A stretch of 64,000 nucleotides of DNA from DASUPK01 sp963800285 (lineage in GTDB: Bacteria > Actinomycetota > Thermoleophilia > Solirubrobacterales > 70-9): positions 248,001 through 312,000 of the forward strand of contig CAWDAL010000014.1 in NCBI GenBank assembly GCA_963800285.1, written 5' to 3'. The notes beneath the pieces are model-generated. The model did not search any database and was not told the DNA's origin. It saw only the letters and a list, made by a program, of their open reading frames with translations. Position numbers and translations under genes: made by a program. Shown piece by piece: positions 23,211 through 31,452 of the stretch. Numbering within the stretch: the stretch's first letter is position 1; each line of letters opens with the position of its first letter.

Positions 23211-23966
23211 GTGGCCCGGGCCCGCCTGCTCCTCTGTCCCCAGTTCACCGAGGTGGAGTGGGCGATCGCTCCGCAGCTCGCCGAGTGGGCTGAGGTCGCG
23301 AGCTTCGATGCTCCGGGAGTCGGGGACGAGCCGATGCCCGGCGGCGATCCGGCCGGCTTCAATCGCGAGCTGGTCGTGGAGCGCGCGCTGGAGGAGGTCG
23401 ACAGGCTCGGTTGGGACTCCTACTTCGTCGTCGGCGACGCCTGGGGCACGGCGACCGCCGCGCGCGTCGCCGTCGCCCGGCCGGAGCCGGTGCTCGGAGT
23501 CGCGCTCGGCCACGCGTCGCTCGGCTACCAACAGGAGGGAGCGCGGCCGGCGGTGAACAAGGAGGTGACAGCGGCGATGTCGCAGCTGCTGCGCAGCGAC
23601 TTCGACTCGTTCGTCCGCTACGGGATGACGCAGTTCACGCAGGGCGGGTTCGACGAGGAGACGTCCGAGCGGATAGTCGCGCGGTTCCCCCCGATGGAGA
23701 TCGCGTCGCAGGTCTGGGAGGCGAACGTCGAGCGGCCGGAGCCGATCGGTGAGCACCTGGAGCAACTCGACGTTCCGATCCTGCTCGCAAAACACGAGGG
23801 GTGCCTGGTGTTCACGGAGGAGGGCTATGAGGACGCGGCCCGGGCCATGCCGGATGCGCGAAGGACGAGCGTCGCCAAGTCGCCGTCCGCCAGCGATGAG
23901 TTCGCCGCCGCCCTGCGGGACTTCTGCGAGGGCGTGCTCGATCAGGGCCAGTCCGCTGGGCGGTAA
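23211..23966 (+). CDS. alpha/beta-hydrolase-fold protein with missing nucleophile
   Basis: 251 residues starting at GTG 23211, three bases after the metallopeptidase. The fold is recognisable: 'ASFDAPGVGDEP' oxyanion region, then the nucleophile elbow read as G75-D76-A77-W78-G79, then 'LDVPILLAKHEGCLVFTEEG'. The nucleophile position of the GxSxG turn is Ala77, so a normal esterase reaction is unlikely. It may be a non-catalytic or differently acting member. Confidence 0.72.
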   Translation: MARARLLLCPQFTEVEWAIAPQLAEWAEVASFDAPGVGDEPMPGGDPAGFNRELVVERALEEVDRLGWDSYFVVGDAWGTATAARVAVARPEPVLGVALGHASLGYQQEGARPAVNKEVTAAMSQLLRSDFDSFVRYGMTQFTQGGFDEETSERIVARFPPMEIASQVWEANVERPEPIGEHLEQLDVPILLAKHEGCLVFTEEGYEDAARAMPDARRTSVAKSPSASDEFAAALRDFCEGVLDQGQSAGR

Positions 23967-24009
23967 GCTCGCCCCCAACATTCAGCCCAGGGGATCGGAG
24001 GGGACTCGC

Positions 24010-24141
24010 ATGGATGCGTTGGTGAGCAGGCTTTCGCTGGTGGCGGACGACTTCAGCGTCCCGCCGGCGAAGTTCACCTACACCGCCGGCGGCGCGAGCC
24101 CGACCACGACCACTCGGAAGGTGAAGCTCCGGAAGGGCTAG
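24010..24141 (+). CDS. short ORF, 43 aa, unknown
   Basis: ATG 24010 follows GGAGGGG with good spacing, and TAAGCT at 23964 could be a -10 box. The peptide begins MDALVSRLSLVADDFSVPPA and ends in a basic tail TTTTRKVKLRKG. No family is recognised. It could be a real small protein or the remains of a longer gene. DegV starts 23 bases later, so it may lead that transcript. Confidence 0.42.
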   Translation: MDALVSRLSLVADDFSVPPAKFTYTAGGASPTTTTRKVKLRKG

Positions 24142-24164
24142 TCCACCGTCCCGAGCAGAGCGTC

Positions 24165-25040
24165 ATGGAAACCAACACCGGGCCGGCGATCGTCGCCGAC
24201 ACCACCTCCTACCTGCCCCCCGAGCTGACCGAGCGGCACGGCGTTCGGCTGGTCAGCCTCTACGTGGGGATGAATGGCACGCAGGAGCGCGAGTCGGAGA
24301 TCACCGATTACGACGACTTCTACGCGCGGCTGCGGGCGAGCGGCGAGGCCGTGACCACCTCGCAGCCCTCGGTCGGCGACTTCATCGCGGTCTACGAGCC
24401 GCTGCTCGAGGCCGGGCGGGAGATCGTCTCGGTGCACATCTCGGCCGGGATCTCAGGAACGCTCGACTCCGCGAAGCAGGCGATCGAGCGGCTCACCCGC
24501 GAGGGCAAGGGCGGGGAGCGCATCCGCACCGTCGACAGCCGCAGCGCGGCCGGTGGAACCGGGATGGTCCTGCTCGCGGCGATGACCGCGGCGAGCGGCG
24601 GAGCGAGCCCCGACGACGTCGTCCGACAGAGCGAGCTGGCGCGGGACAGCGGGGGGATCTGGTTCTCGCTCGACACGCTCGAGTACCTGCGGCGGGGCGG
24701 GCGGATCGGAGCGGCGCGGGCGGCGATCGGAACCACCCTGAAGATCAAGCCGATCCTCACCTTCGCCGACGAGGTGACCCCCGTCTGCCAGGTCCGCACC
24801 CGATCGCGCGCCGTGGAGCGGCTGATCGACTACGCGCGCCGGCGACACGACGAGGGAGCGGACGCCTGGGTGGTGCAGCACATCCGCGACCCCGAATCCG
24901 CCGAGCGCCTGGTGGAGGCGTGCCGGCCGATCTTCGGCCGCGACCCCCTGTTCGTCTCGGAGGTCGGCCCGGTGCTCGGCGCCCACGCCGGGCCGGGGAT
25001 GATCGGGATCGGCGCCTCGGTCGAGAGCGCCTTCAGGTAG
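24165..25040 (+). CDS. DegV family fatty-acid-binding protein
   Basis: 291 residues, the usual DegV length. 'AIVADTTSYLPPEL' with the SYLP turn, 'TSQPSVGDFIAVYEPLLEAG', HISAGISGTLDSAKQA and 'VDSRSAAGGTGM' are the conserved lipid-binding elements; 'LEYLRRGGRIG' is also typical. In Firmicutes such proteins (FakB) present fatty acids to FakA kinase; no FakA gene is in the window. The 3' end overlaps the convergent oxidase pseudogene by eight bases. Confidence 0.9.
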   Translation: METNTGPAIVADTTSYLPPELTERHGVRLVSLYVGMNGTQERESEITDYDDFYARLRASGEAVTTSQPSVGDFIAVYEPLLEAGREIVSVHISAGISGTLDSAKQAIERLTREGKGGERIRTVDSRSAAGGTGMVLLAAMTAASGGASPDDVVRQSELARDSGGIWFSLDTLEYLRRGGRIGAARAAIGTTLKIKPILTFADEVTPVCQVRTRSRAVERLIDYARRRHDEGADAWVVQHIRDPESAERLVEACRPIFGRDPLFVSEVGPVLGAHAGPGMIGIGASVESAFR

Positions 25041-26375
25041 TCGGGTCGGCCGGCGGGATGTTCTGGTTTCGGCGCAGGACGTTGCCGGGGTCGTAGCGGG
25101 ACTTGAGCGCCTGGAGGCGAGTCGAAGCTCTCCGGGCCGAAGGCGGCCCGCACTCGCTCGATCGGCTCGTCCGCCTGCATGTAGTTGGCGTAGCCGCCGC
25201 TCGTCGACCAGGGCTCGAGGGCGGCGGCGGTCTCGCGGGCCCAGGCGATCTCCTCGTCGTCGTCGGCCGGGTCGAGCCAGCTCGCCATCACGCTGACGTT
25301 GAAGGCGGCATCGCGGTAGCCGAGTGCGGCGCTGTCGGGGTCGACCTCCTTCGGGGCGCCGTGGAGAGACTCGAAGAGGATCGCTCCCGGCACGCGGCCG
25401 AGAGCGCTCATGCGCTCGATCAGCTGGTCGATCAGCTCGTCGGGGAGTTCGCGGACGAAGTGCCCCTTCCAGTAGTTGCGGTCGACGCCGTAGCCGGGAT
25501 TGAAGATGAGCTGCTGGTCGAGGAAGCCCTGGGGCCGGACCTTGTCGGTGACGAGGCCGCCGGCCGCGCGCAGCCCGGCGAGCTCGGCCGGCTCCTCCCC
25601 CTCGCCCGTGTAGCAGGGGACCACGACCAGCTTCAGCGTGAGGTCCTCGGTGGCGGAGAGCTGGGCCTGGATGCTGAGGTCGGTGCCGGCGGCCGCGACG
25701 GCGTCGCGGAAGGCCCGCAGCGCTCCGGCGACCCCCTCCCCCTCGTACTCGAGCCGGCCGCCGACGACCCGCTCGAGAGGATGGAGCCGCATCCGAAGCT
25801 CGGTCACGACGCCGAAGTTGCCGCCGCCGCCGCGCAGGCCCCAGAGGAGCTCCTCATGGCCGGCGTCCTCGGTGCGGACGATCCCCTCCGCCGGGGTCGC
25901 CACCGTCGCGCCGAGCAGGTTGTCGCAGGTGAGGCTGTACTGGGCGGTGAGGTGGCCGATGCCGCCGCCGAGGGCGAGGCCGGTGACGCCGGTCGAGCCG
26001 ACCACGCCACCGGGGGTGACCAGGCCGTGGGCCTGGGCCGCCTGGTCGAAGTCGAGCCAGGTGGCGCCGCCGCCGGAGCGGGCGACCCGCTCGCCGGGGT
26101 CGACCTCGACCGTGCGCATCTTGGTCAGGTCGATGACCAGGCCGTCGTCGACCGCGCAGTGGCCGGCGGGGTTGTGGCCTCCTCCCCGCACCGCGATCTC
26201 GAGCCCGTTCTCCGGCCGTAGGCGAGCGCGGCGGCGACGTCGTCGGCATCGACGCAGCGGGCGATCACGGCCGGGCGGCGGTCGATCAGCAGGTTGAAGG
26301 AGAGCGCGCCTTCTCGTACTCGGGGTCGCCCTCGACCAGGACGTCGCCCTTAAGTGCCTCGCGTAGCTCTTTCAC
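25033..26375 (-). pseudogene. BBE-type FAD-linked oxidase, broken by three frameshifts
   Basis: Starting at GTG 26375 (VKELREALKGDVLVEGDPEY) the frame fails near 26305. A base restored there continues with NLLIDRRPAVIARC. A second one-base loss near 26218 interrupts the FAD-binding segment before EIAVRGGGHNPAGH. A third shift (one extra base) near 25112 throws the C-terminus out of frame; the correct tail would end RYDPGN...NQNIPPADPTT. The central 340 codons are intact and clearly a berberine-bridge-type FAD oxidase, related to the whole gene at 31453-32832. Either a decayed gene or assembly errors. Confidence 0.75.
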
Positions 26376-26422
26376 ACCCGATATGACGTCGCCGGGCCGG
26401 CGAACTCATCGCCCACGGCGGG

Positions 26423-27739
26423 CTAGCGCTTCTTCCTCTTCTTCTTCGCCTTCAGCTTCAGCTTGGTGTCGACCGTCCGGTCGAAGCCCGCCGAGGGGCT
26501 GAAGGTTATGCGCGCCCTGACCTTGACGTGGCCCTTGCGGCGGAGCTTCGCCTTGGCCGCCCCGGTGAGCCTCAGCCGGAGCGTGATCGTCCCCGGGCCC
26601 CCGGCGACCTGCGTGGGCCGGAGCAGCTTCTTCCGCTTCGTCTTCTTCTTCTTCTTCTTGGCGGCGAGCGCGGTGGACTTGGCGCCCTTGCCTGCGTCGA
26701 CGACCGACAGGACCCCGGCCGAGGAGACCGTGGCGGTCAGCTTGGTCCCCTTGAAGTTGGTGGCGAAGGAGTTCGGGGTCGCGAAGAGCTCGGCGCTCTT
26801 CAGGGTGATGCCGCCGTGGTAGCCGGCGGCGACCAGGACCTGGCCGGTGCCGAGCAGCGCCATCGGATCGTCCTCCCGCGCTTCGAGCAGCTTGGCGATC
26901 CCAGCGGAGCTGAACGCGTTGGTGGTGGGGTCGAAGAGCTCGGTCGTGTTGGTGTCGACCGTGCCGCTGTATCCGCCCGCGATCAGGGCCCGGCCGTCCG
27001 GAAGAGGAGAGGCGCCGAGGAAGCCGCGGGCGGTCCCCATCGAGCCGACCGCGCTGAAGGTGTTGGTGGAGGGATTGAAGGTCTCGGCGCTCGCCGTGTA
27101 GTTGGAGCCGTTGTAGCCGCCCGTGACCAGCACGCGCCCGTCCGGGAGCGCCGCCGCGGCCAGCCCCACGCGCTTGCTCGCCATCGAGCCCACCTTGCTC
27201 CAGCTGTTCGTGGCCGGGTCGTAGACCTCGGCCGTGTTGACCTGAGTCCCGCCGTTGTCGCCGCCGGCGACCAACACCCGTCCGTCGGGCAAGGGGGCGG
27301 CCGCCGCGAAGATGCGGGGAGTGCCCATCTGGCCCACCCCGCCGCTGAAGGCGCCGGTTTTCGGATCGAAGATCTCCGCGCTCTTCAGGGCGCTGACGCC
27401 ATCGTGGCCACCGGCGACCAGCACCCGCCCGTCCTTGAGCGGCGCCGCCACCGGTCCGTAGCGAAAGCTCCCCAGGGAGCCCACCGGGCTGAACGTCCCG
27501 GTGAGCGGATTGAACACCTCGGCGCTCTTCAGGTAGACGGCGCCGTCGTAGCCGCCGGCCACCAGCGCTCGCCCGTCGGGAAGCGGCGCCGCCGCGGGGC
27601 CGTCGCGCGGCGTGCTGAGCGAGCCGGTCGGCAGGAAGGGGATCGTCTGGGTGGCGGCGTCAGCGGCCGCGGCGAGCGGCGCCAGCATCAAAGCCGCCAA
27701 CAGTCCGAGAAGCGCGGGAAGTGCCCGCCGGGCCCCCAT
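26423..27739 (-). CDS. secreted Kelch-repeat protein with basic C-terminal tail
   Basis: 438 residues. A signal peptide covers about residues 1-28 (LGLLAALMLAPLAAAADA). About six Kelch-like repeats of 48-50 residues follow, each with a PLPDGRxLVAGG strand and an 'AE.F.P.T..FS' strand, forming a beta-propeller. A C-terminal domain 'VAGGPGTITLRLRLTGAAKA' is flanked by lysine-rich stretches (AKKKKKKTKRKK and KLKAKKKRKKR), likely for wall or polyanion binding. The ATG follows TACGGT by six bases. Ligand unknown. Confidence 0.85.
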   Translation of the reverse strand: MGARRALPALLGLLAALMLAPLAAAADAATQTIPFLPTGSLSTPRDGPAAAPLPDGRALVAGGYDGAVYLKSAEVFNPLTGTFSPVGSLGSFRYGPVAAPLKDGRVLVAGGHDGVSALKSAEIFDPKTGAFSGGVGQMGTPRIFAAAAPLPDGRVLVAGGDNGGTQVNTAEVYDPATNSWSKVGSMASKRVGLAAAALPDGRVLVTGGYNGSNYTASAETFNPSTNTFSAVGSMGTARGFLGASPLPDGRALIAGGYSGTVDTNTTELFDPTTNAFSSAGIAKLLEAREDDPMALLGTGQVLVAAGYHGGITLKSAELFATPNSFATNFKGTKLTATVSSAGVLSVVDAGKGAKSTALAAKKKKKKTKRKKLLRPTQVAGGPGTITLRLRLTGAAKAKLRRKGHVKVRARITFSPSAGFDRTVDTKLKLKAKKKRKKR

Positions 27740-27745
27740 CGGCCC

Positions 27746-27751
27746 ACCGTA
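27746..27751 (-). promoter_or_regulatory. putative -10 box (TACGGT) for a leaderless start
   Basis: TACGGT on the minus strand ends six bases before ATG 27739. Confidence 0.4.
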
Positions 27752-27765
27752 TCGCGTTCTGGGCC

Positions 27766-28197
27766 CTACGAGGCCTCGAGAATCCGCTTCAGGTCGGCGA
27801 AGTTCGAGTCCACGCCGCGCTTCACCGCGCGCGAGGCGATCGGGCCGAGGGCGCCGGCGAGGCCTCCGAGCTCGACCTCGGCCGCCAGCTGCAGCTGCGT
27901 CCCGCCACCTTCGTCGGTGAGGACATACCGGTACTGGAACGGCGTGGGCCCGGAGGTCGTTCGGATCACGAACAGCGAGGGGCGGTTCACCTCGACGACC
28001 TCGAGGTCGTTCTCCGCCCCGCCGCTGGGCAGCTCACGCTCCATCCGGTAGGTGGCTCCGACGCCGTCGGCGCCCGGCGAGGTCTCTCGCACCGACTGGA
28101 CGGCGGAGTTCCAGCGCGGGAAGGTGGTCGGGTCCGAGACGTAGTCGAAGACCGCCTCGATCGGCCGCTCGATCAGGACGCTGGTCTCGAAGTTCAC
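27766..28197 (-). CDS. SRPBCC-family (polyketide cyclase-like) protein
   Basis: 143 residues from GTG 28197: MNFETSVLIERPIEAVFDYV, the classic first strand and helix, then DPTTFPRWNSAV and a C-terminal long helix 'RAVKRGVDSNFADLKRILEA'. It binds an unknown hydrophobic ligand. TAATCT precedes the GTG by six bases and there is no Shine-Dalgarno. It is followed on the same strand by the Kelch gene. Confidence 0.85.
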   Translation of the reverse strand: MNFETSVLIERPIEAVFDYVSDPTTFPRWNSAVQSVRETSPGADGVGATYRMERELPSGGAENDLEVVEVNRPSLFVIRTTSGPTPFQYRYVLTDEGGGTQLQLAAEVELGGLAGALGPIASRAVKRGVDSNFADLKRILEAS

Positions 28198-28203
28198 GCG
28201 CTG

Positions 28204-28209
28204 AGATTA
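28204..28209 (-). promoter_or_regulatory. putative -10 box (TAATCT) for a leaderless start
   Basis: TAATCT on the minus strand ends six bases before GTG 28197. Confidence 0.4.
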
Positions 28210-28217
28210 CTCGCAGC

Positions 28218-28739
28218 TCACGGTGCCCCGTAGAGGATCTCGACGGCGCCGCCGGGCAGCGCCCGCTCGCTCTTCAGGGTCAGCCGATCGCCGGGATGAA
28301 ACGAGGGCGTGAGCTGCATGCCCTCCCCGACGAGGATGGGGAGAACGACGAACCCGAACTCGTCGATCACGTCGAGCTCGCGGTAGGCCTGAATGGTCTT
28401 GGGGCCGCCGATCAGGTGAACCTCGCCGTCGGGGTCCGTCTGGCGGACGCGCTCCAGCAGCCGCGCCGGGTCGCCGTCCACCACCACTTCGTCCGGGGTA
28501 CCCGGTGGTCGCTCCGAGCCGAGCACCAGCACGTCGACGTCCGACCACGGCCACGGGTCGGCGTTGAGCGCCAGGCCGAACGTGGTGATTCCCATCAGCA
28601 CGGCCTCGCACTCCGACTGGAGATCCTCGAAGCCGTAGGCCACCGGATCGAACTCCGGGTCCGAGAGCTGGACCGGCAGCCCGTCAGGCGTGGCGATGTA
28701 GCCGTCGAGACTGGTGCATATGCCGGTTCGGATCTGCAT
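28218..28739 (-). CDS. dihydrofolate reductase-family (RibD C-terminal-like) protein
   Basis: 173 residues. 'ICTSLDGYIATPDG' at the N-terminus, 'EAVLMGITTFGLAL', 'VHLIGGPKTIQAYRELDVID' and PILVGEGMQL are the NADPH-binding and core elements of the RibD C-terminal/DHFR-like fold. Such stand-alone proteins usually have no proven substrate. GGAAAGGAGCCC precedes the ATG at 28739. A more distant family member is at 33761-34333. Confidence 0.85.
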   Translation of the reverse strand: MQIRTGICTSLDGYIATPDGLPVQLSDPEFDPVAYGFEDLQSECEAVLMGITTFGLALNADPWPWSDVDVLVLGSERPPGTPDEVVVDGDPARLLERVRQTDPDGEVHLIGGPKTIQAYRELDVIDEFGFVVLPILVGEGMQLTPSFHPGDRLTLKSERALPGGAVEILYGAP

Positions 28740-28795
28740 CGGGCTCCTTTCCGTTTCGATCTATTGACGTTGCGGGGACCGGAAACTCATCGCAG

Positions 28796-29560
28796 TCAGG
28801 AAGACCGGTGGATGACTTCCTCGATCGCGGCGACCACGGCGTCGGGGGCCTTGTTGAGGATCTGCGTGTGCTTGTGGGGCGTCGTTGCGAATACGGACAC
28901 GCGCTCGTTGCTCTCCTCGGCGTCGGCGACGGCGGCGCGCACCGTGCGCATCTCCTCCTCGGTGGCCCCCGAGTGGGCTCCGGTGCCGACGACGAACACC
29001 GTCGGGCACTCCAGCGCCGCGAAGTCGGGCCCGAGCTCGCCGTTGACGGCGTCCATCTCGATCACGACGTCCGCGGACTCGGCCGGAGACATCTTCGCCG
29101 AGCGGCCGAGCGCCGCCGCGATGCGCATCATCCACCCCAGCCGGCGGAACTGCGCTCGGACCTTCTCCTTTCCGGCCTCGTCGAACATGGCGATCGGGTA
29201 GGCGCCGTCGACGAGCACCAATCCGCCGACCTGCTCGGGGTGCTCGGCCGCGTATCGCACCGCAATCGTGGCGCCATAAGACCACCCGACGAGGATCGGA
29301 CGTTCGATGTGGGTTGCGTCGATGACGCTCCCGATGTCGGAGACCGCCGCCCGGACGGAGTAGTCGGCCGATCTGCCCGACTTCCCGCGCGCCCGCGCAT
29401 CGAACCGCACCGTGCGGTACTTCCCGGAGAGGCGGCGGATGACGCGGCTCCAGCTCTGCACCGTGCCGAAGCCGCCGCTGAGGAAGAGCAGAGGAGGCGT
29501 GCCACCCGGGGCATCGATGGCGTAGAGCTGAGTGTCTCCAGCAGGGATCAGTCGGGACAA
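28796..29560 (-). CDS. alpha/beta hydrolase
   Basis: About 254 residues from TTG 29560 (LSRLIPAGDTQLYAID); a longer reading to ATG 29653 would overlap the divergent patatin start and adds residues without family character. 'FLSGGFGTVQSWSRVI' is the oxyanion loop, GWSYG the nucleophile elbow and VFVVGTGAHSG the acid region. The expected catalytic His may be in ATTPHKHTQIL. Cytoplasmic, substrate unknown. Confidence 0.8.
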   Translation of the reverse strand: MSRLIPAGDTQLYAIDAPGGTPPLLFLSGGFGTVQSWSRVIRRLSGKYRTVRFDARARGKSGRSADYSVRAAVSDIGSVIDATHIERPILVGWSYGATIAVRYAAEHPEQVGGLVLVDGAYPIAMFDEAGKEKVRAQFRRLGWMMRIAAALGRSAKMSPAESADVVIEMDAVNGELGPDFAALECPTVFVVGTGAHSGATEEEMRTVRAAVADAEESNERVSVFATTPHKHTQILNKAPDAVVAAIEEVIHRSS

Positions 29561-29615
29561 CGCGTTGCCTTCGTCCGTAGTTGCAGTCTGCCTCGCTTCG
29601 CGATTATCTGCATAG

Positions 29616-30723
29616 GTGGCTCCCGAAGGACAGCCGACCGACAGGTTCCGCATCCTCTGCGTCGACGGCGGGCGGAATCCGCGGGCTGATCCCGGCGCTG
29701 GTGATCGCGGAGCTCGAGCGGCGGCTGCAGGCCGAGGCCGGGCCCCAGGCTCGCGCCGCCGACTACTTCCAGATGTTCGCCGGGACCTCGACCGGCGGCC
29801 TGGTCGCGCTCAGCCTGACCGCGCCCGACCCCGCCCAGCCGGAGCGGCCGGCGGTGAGCGGCGAGGAGCTGGCCGGCTTCTACGTCGAGGACGGGCCGCG
29901 GATCTTCCACCGCAGCCTCTGGCAGAGGCTGCGGACGCTCTGGGGCTGGCTCGGCCCGAAATACACGCTCGATCCCCTGCAGGAGGCGATCGAGAGGCGG
30001 CTGGGCGCCGGCGACCTCCAGCACGCGCTCCGCGAGCTGATCGTCTGCTCCTACGACATGACCAACCGCGAGCCCTACTTCTTCAAGCGCTGGCGGGCGC
30101 GGGAGTCGCCGGAGTCGGACCGCAACCGCCCGATCACGGACGCCGGCCTCGCCACCTCCGCCGCCCCGACCTACTTCCCCTCGCACGAGCTGGACGGCAG
30201 CGCGCTGGTGGACGGCGGCGTCTTCGCCGCCAATCCGGTGATCGTGGCGATCGTGGAGGCCCTGAAGCGCTTCGGCGACGACCCCCACCACCTCGACCAG
30301 GACGACCTGCTGGTGGTCTCCCTCGGGACCGGCCTCCATGAGCAGGGCTACCCCCAGGAGCAGGTCCGCCGCTGGGGGAAGCTGGGCTGGGTGCTGCCCC
30401 ACGGCGGCGAGCCGCCGGTCCTCGGCGCGGCGCTCGGCGGCTCCGCCGACGGCGCCGACCACTGGGCCCACACCCTCCTCAACCACCCCGACGACCCTCA
30501 CATCCACGCCGCGGACCTCGGCCACGGCCCGCGCTACTTCCGCCTGCAGGTCCCGCTCCACGACAACATCCCGCTGGACGACGCGAGCGAGCGGACGCTG
30601 AGCGAGGCCCTGCCCGCCGCGGCCGACGAGCTGATCCGCACCCACGAGGGGGAGCTCTCCGAGATCGTCGAGCGCCTGCTCCGCGCCGGCCCGCTGCCCT
30701 ACGACCCGGCGCCCGCGGGCTAG
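29616..30723 (+). CDS. patatin-like phospholipase with an N-terminal frameshift
   Basis: About 368 residues if the frame is mended. GTG 29616 opens PEGQPTDRFRILCVDGG, the standard patatin beginning, but an extra G near 29670 shifts it. The intact frame continues GIRGLIPALVIAELERR, so the glycine-rich oxyanion motif DGGGIRG is split by the shift. The nucleophile GTSTGG and the dyad Asp (LVDGGVFAANP) lie in the second frame. Either a sequencing error or a broken gene; a TTG at 29581 would give an unrelated N-terminus lacking DGGG. Expected activity is acyl-ester lipid hydrolysis. Confidence 0.75.
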
Positions 30724-30743
30724 TTCGACTCTCGAATCCGAAT

Positions 30744-30770
30744 CTAAGAGGTCTCTAACCGCCCTCTTAG
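30744..30770. promoter_or_regulatory. inverted repeat downstream of the patatin gene
   Basis: CTAAGAGG (30744-30751) and CCTCTTAG (30763-30770) are perfect complements around 11 bases. It lies 21 bp after the patatin stop and 35 bp before the next start, so it could be a terminator or an operator for the membrane cytochrome-like gene. TCTAA occurs twice inside, 11 bp apart. Confidence 0.4.
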
Positions 30771-30804
30771 GCCGGGCTGACCGGGCCGGGCGACCATCCG
30801 GCGC

Positions 30805-31440
30805 GTGGAGACCTATGCCGGAACGACGCGCCCGGTCGCGATCGAGCGCCGCCGCCTGGGCCGCCTCGGCGGCACCGACGGAAACGAGGCCCTGACGATC
30901 GGAGCGGGGATCGTGCTCACCCTGCTGCTGATGGCGGAGGGGATCACGCTGCTGGCGATGGGCTCGCTGCTCAGCGTGCACATGATCATCGGGCTGGTGC
31001 TGATCCCGCCCGTGCTGCTCAAGCTCGCCAGCACGGGCTACCGCTTCGCCCGCTACTACACCCATTCACGTCCGTACGTCGAGAAGGGCCCGCCGCCCCC
31101 GGCGCTGCGCCTGATGGCCCCCGTCCTGGTCCTGACCACCATCGGGATCTTCGTCACCGGCGTCCTGCTCCTCGCCCTCGGCCACAAGTCCGATCAGCTC
31201 CTCTTCCTCCACAAGGCTTCCTTCATCGCCTGGGCCGCGGTCTTCGGCATCCACTTCCTCTGGCACCTCCCGCACATGCTCCGCTCGCTGCCCGGCTACC
31301 GGCGCGGCGCTCGCGCCCCGCGGGTCCCCGGCTCGGGGCTGCGCGGCATCCTGGTCGCCGCCTCGCTGGGCACGGGCGTCGCGCTCGCCATCTCCCTGGC
31401 GAGCGCGATCTCGGGCTGGCACGGCGGCCCGCCGGGCTGA
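30805..31440 (+). CDS. four-helix membrane protein, possibly cytochrome b-like
   Basis: 211 residues from GTG 30805. Hydrophobic segments are at about 31-50, 54-74, 104-126 and 140-165, with another near the C-terminus. Histidines lie within or at the ends of helices (SVHMIIG, LFLHKASF, FGIHFLWHLPHM), as in small di-heme b-type cytochromes, so an electron-transfer role is possible. This is inferred from His placement only. No redox partner adjoins it. Confidence 0.6.
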   Translation: METYAGTTRPVAIERRRLGRLGGTDGNEALTIGAGIVLTLLLMAEGITLLAMGSLLSVHMIIGLVLIPPVLLKLASTGYRFARYYTHSRPYVEKGPPPPALRLMAPVLVLTTIGIFVTGVLLLALGHKSDQLLFLHKASFIAWAAVFGIHFLWHLPHMLRSLPGYRRGARAPRVPGSGLRGILVAASLGTGVALAISLASAISGWHGGPPG

Positions 31441-31452
31441 GCCCGGGCGAGC

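Noticed and set aside
26423..27739. CRISPR-like periodicity
   Set aside because: The roughly 150-bp repeats encode Kelch blades, vary in sequence and lie in frame; no spacer structure exists.
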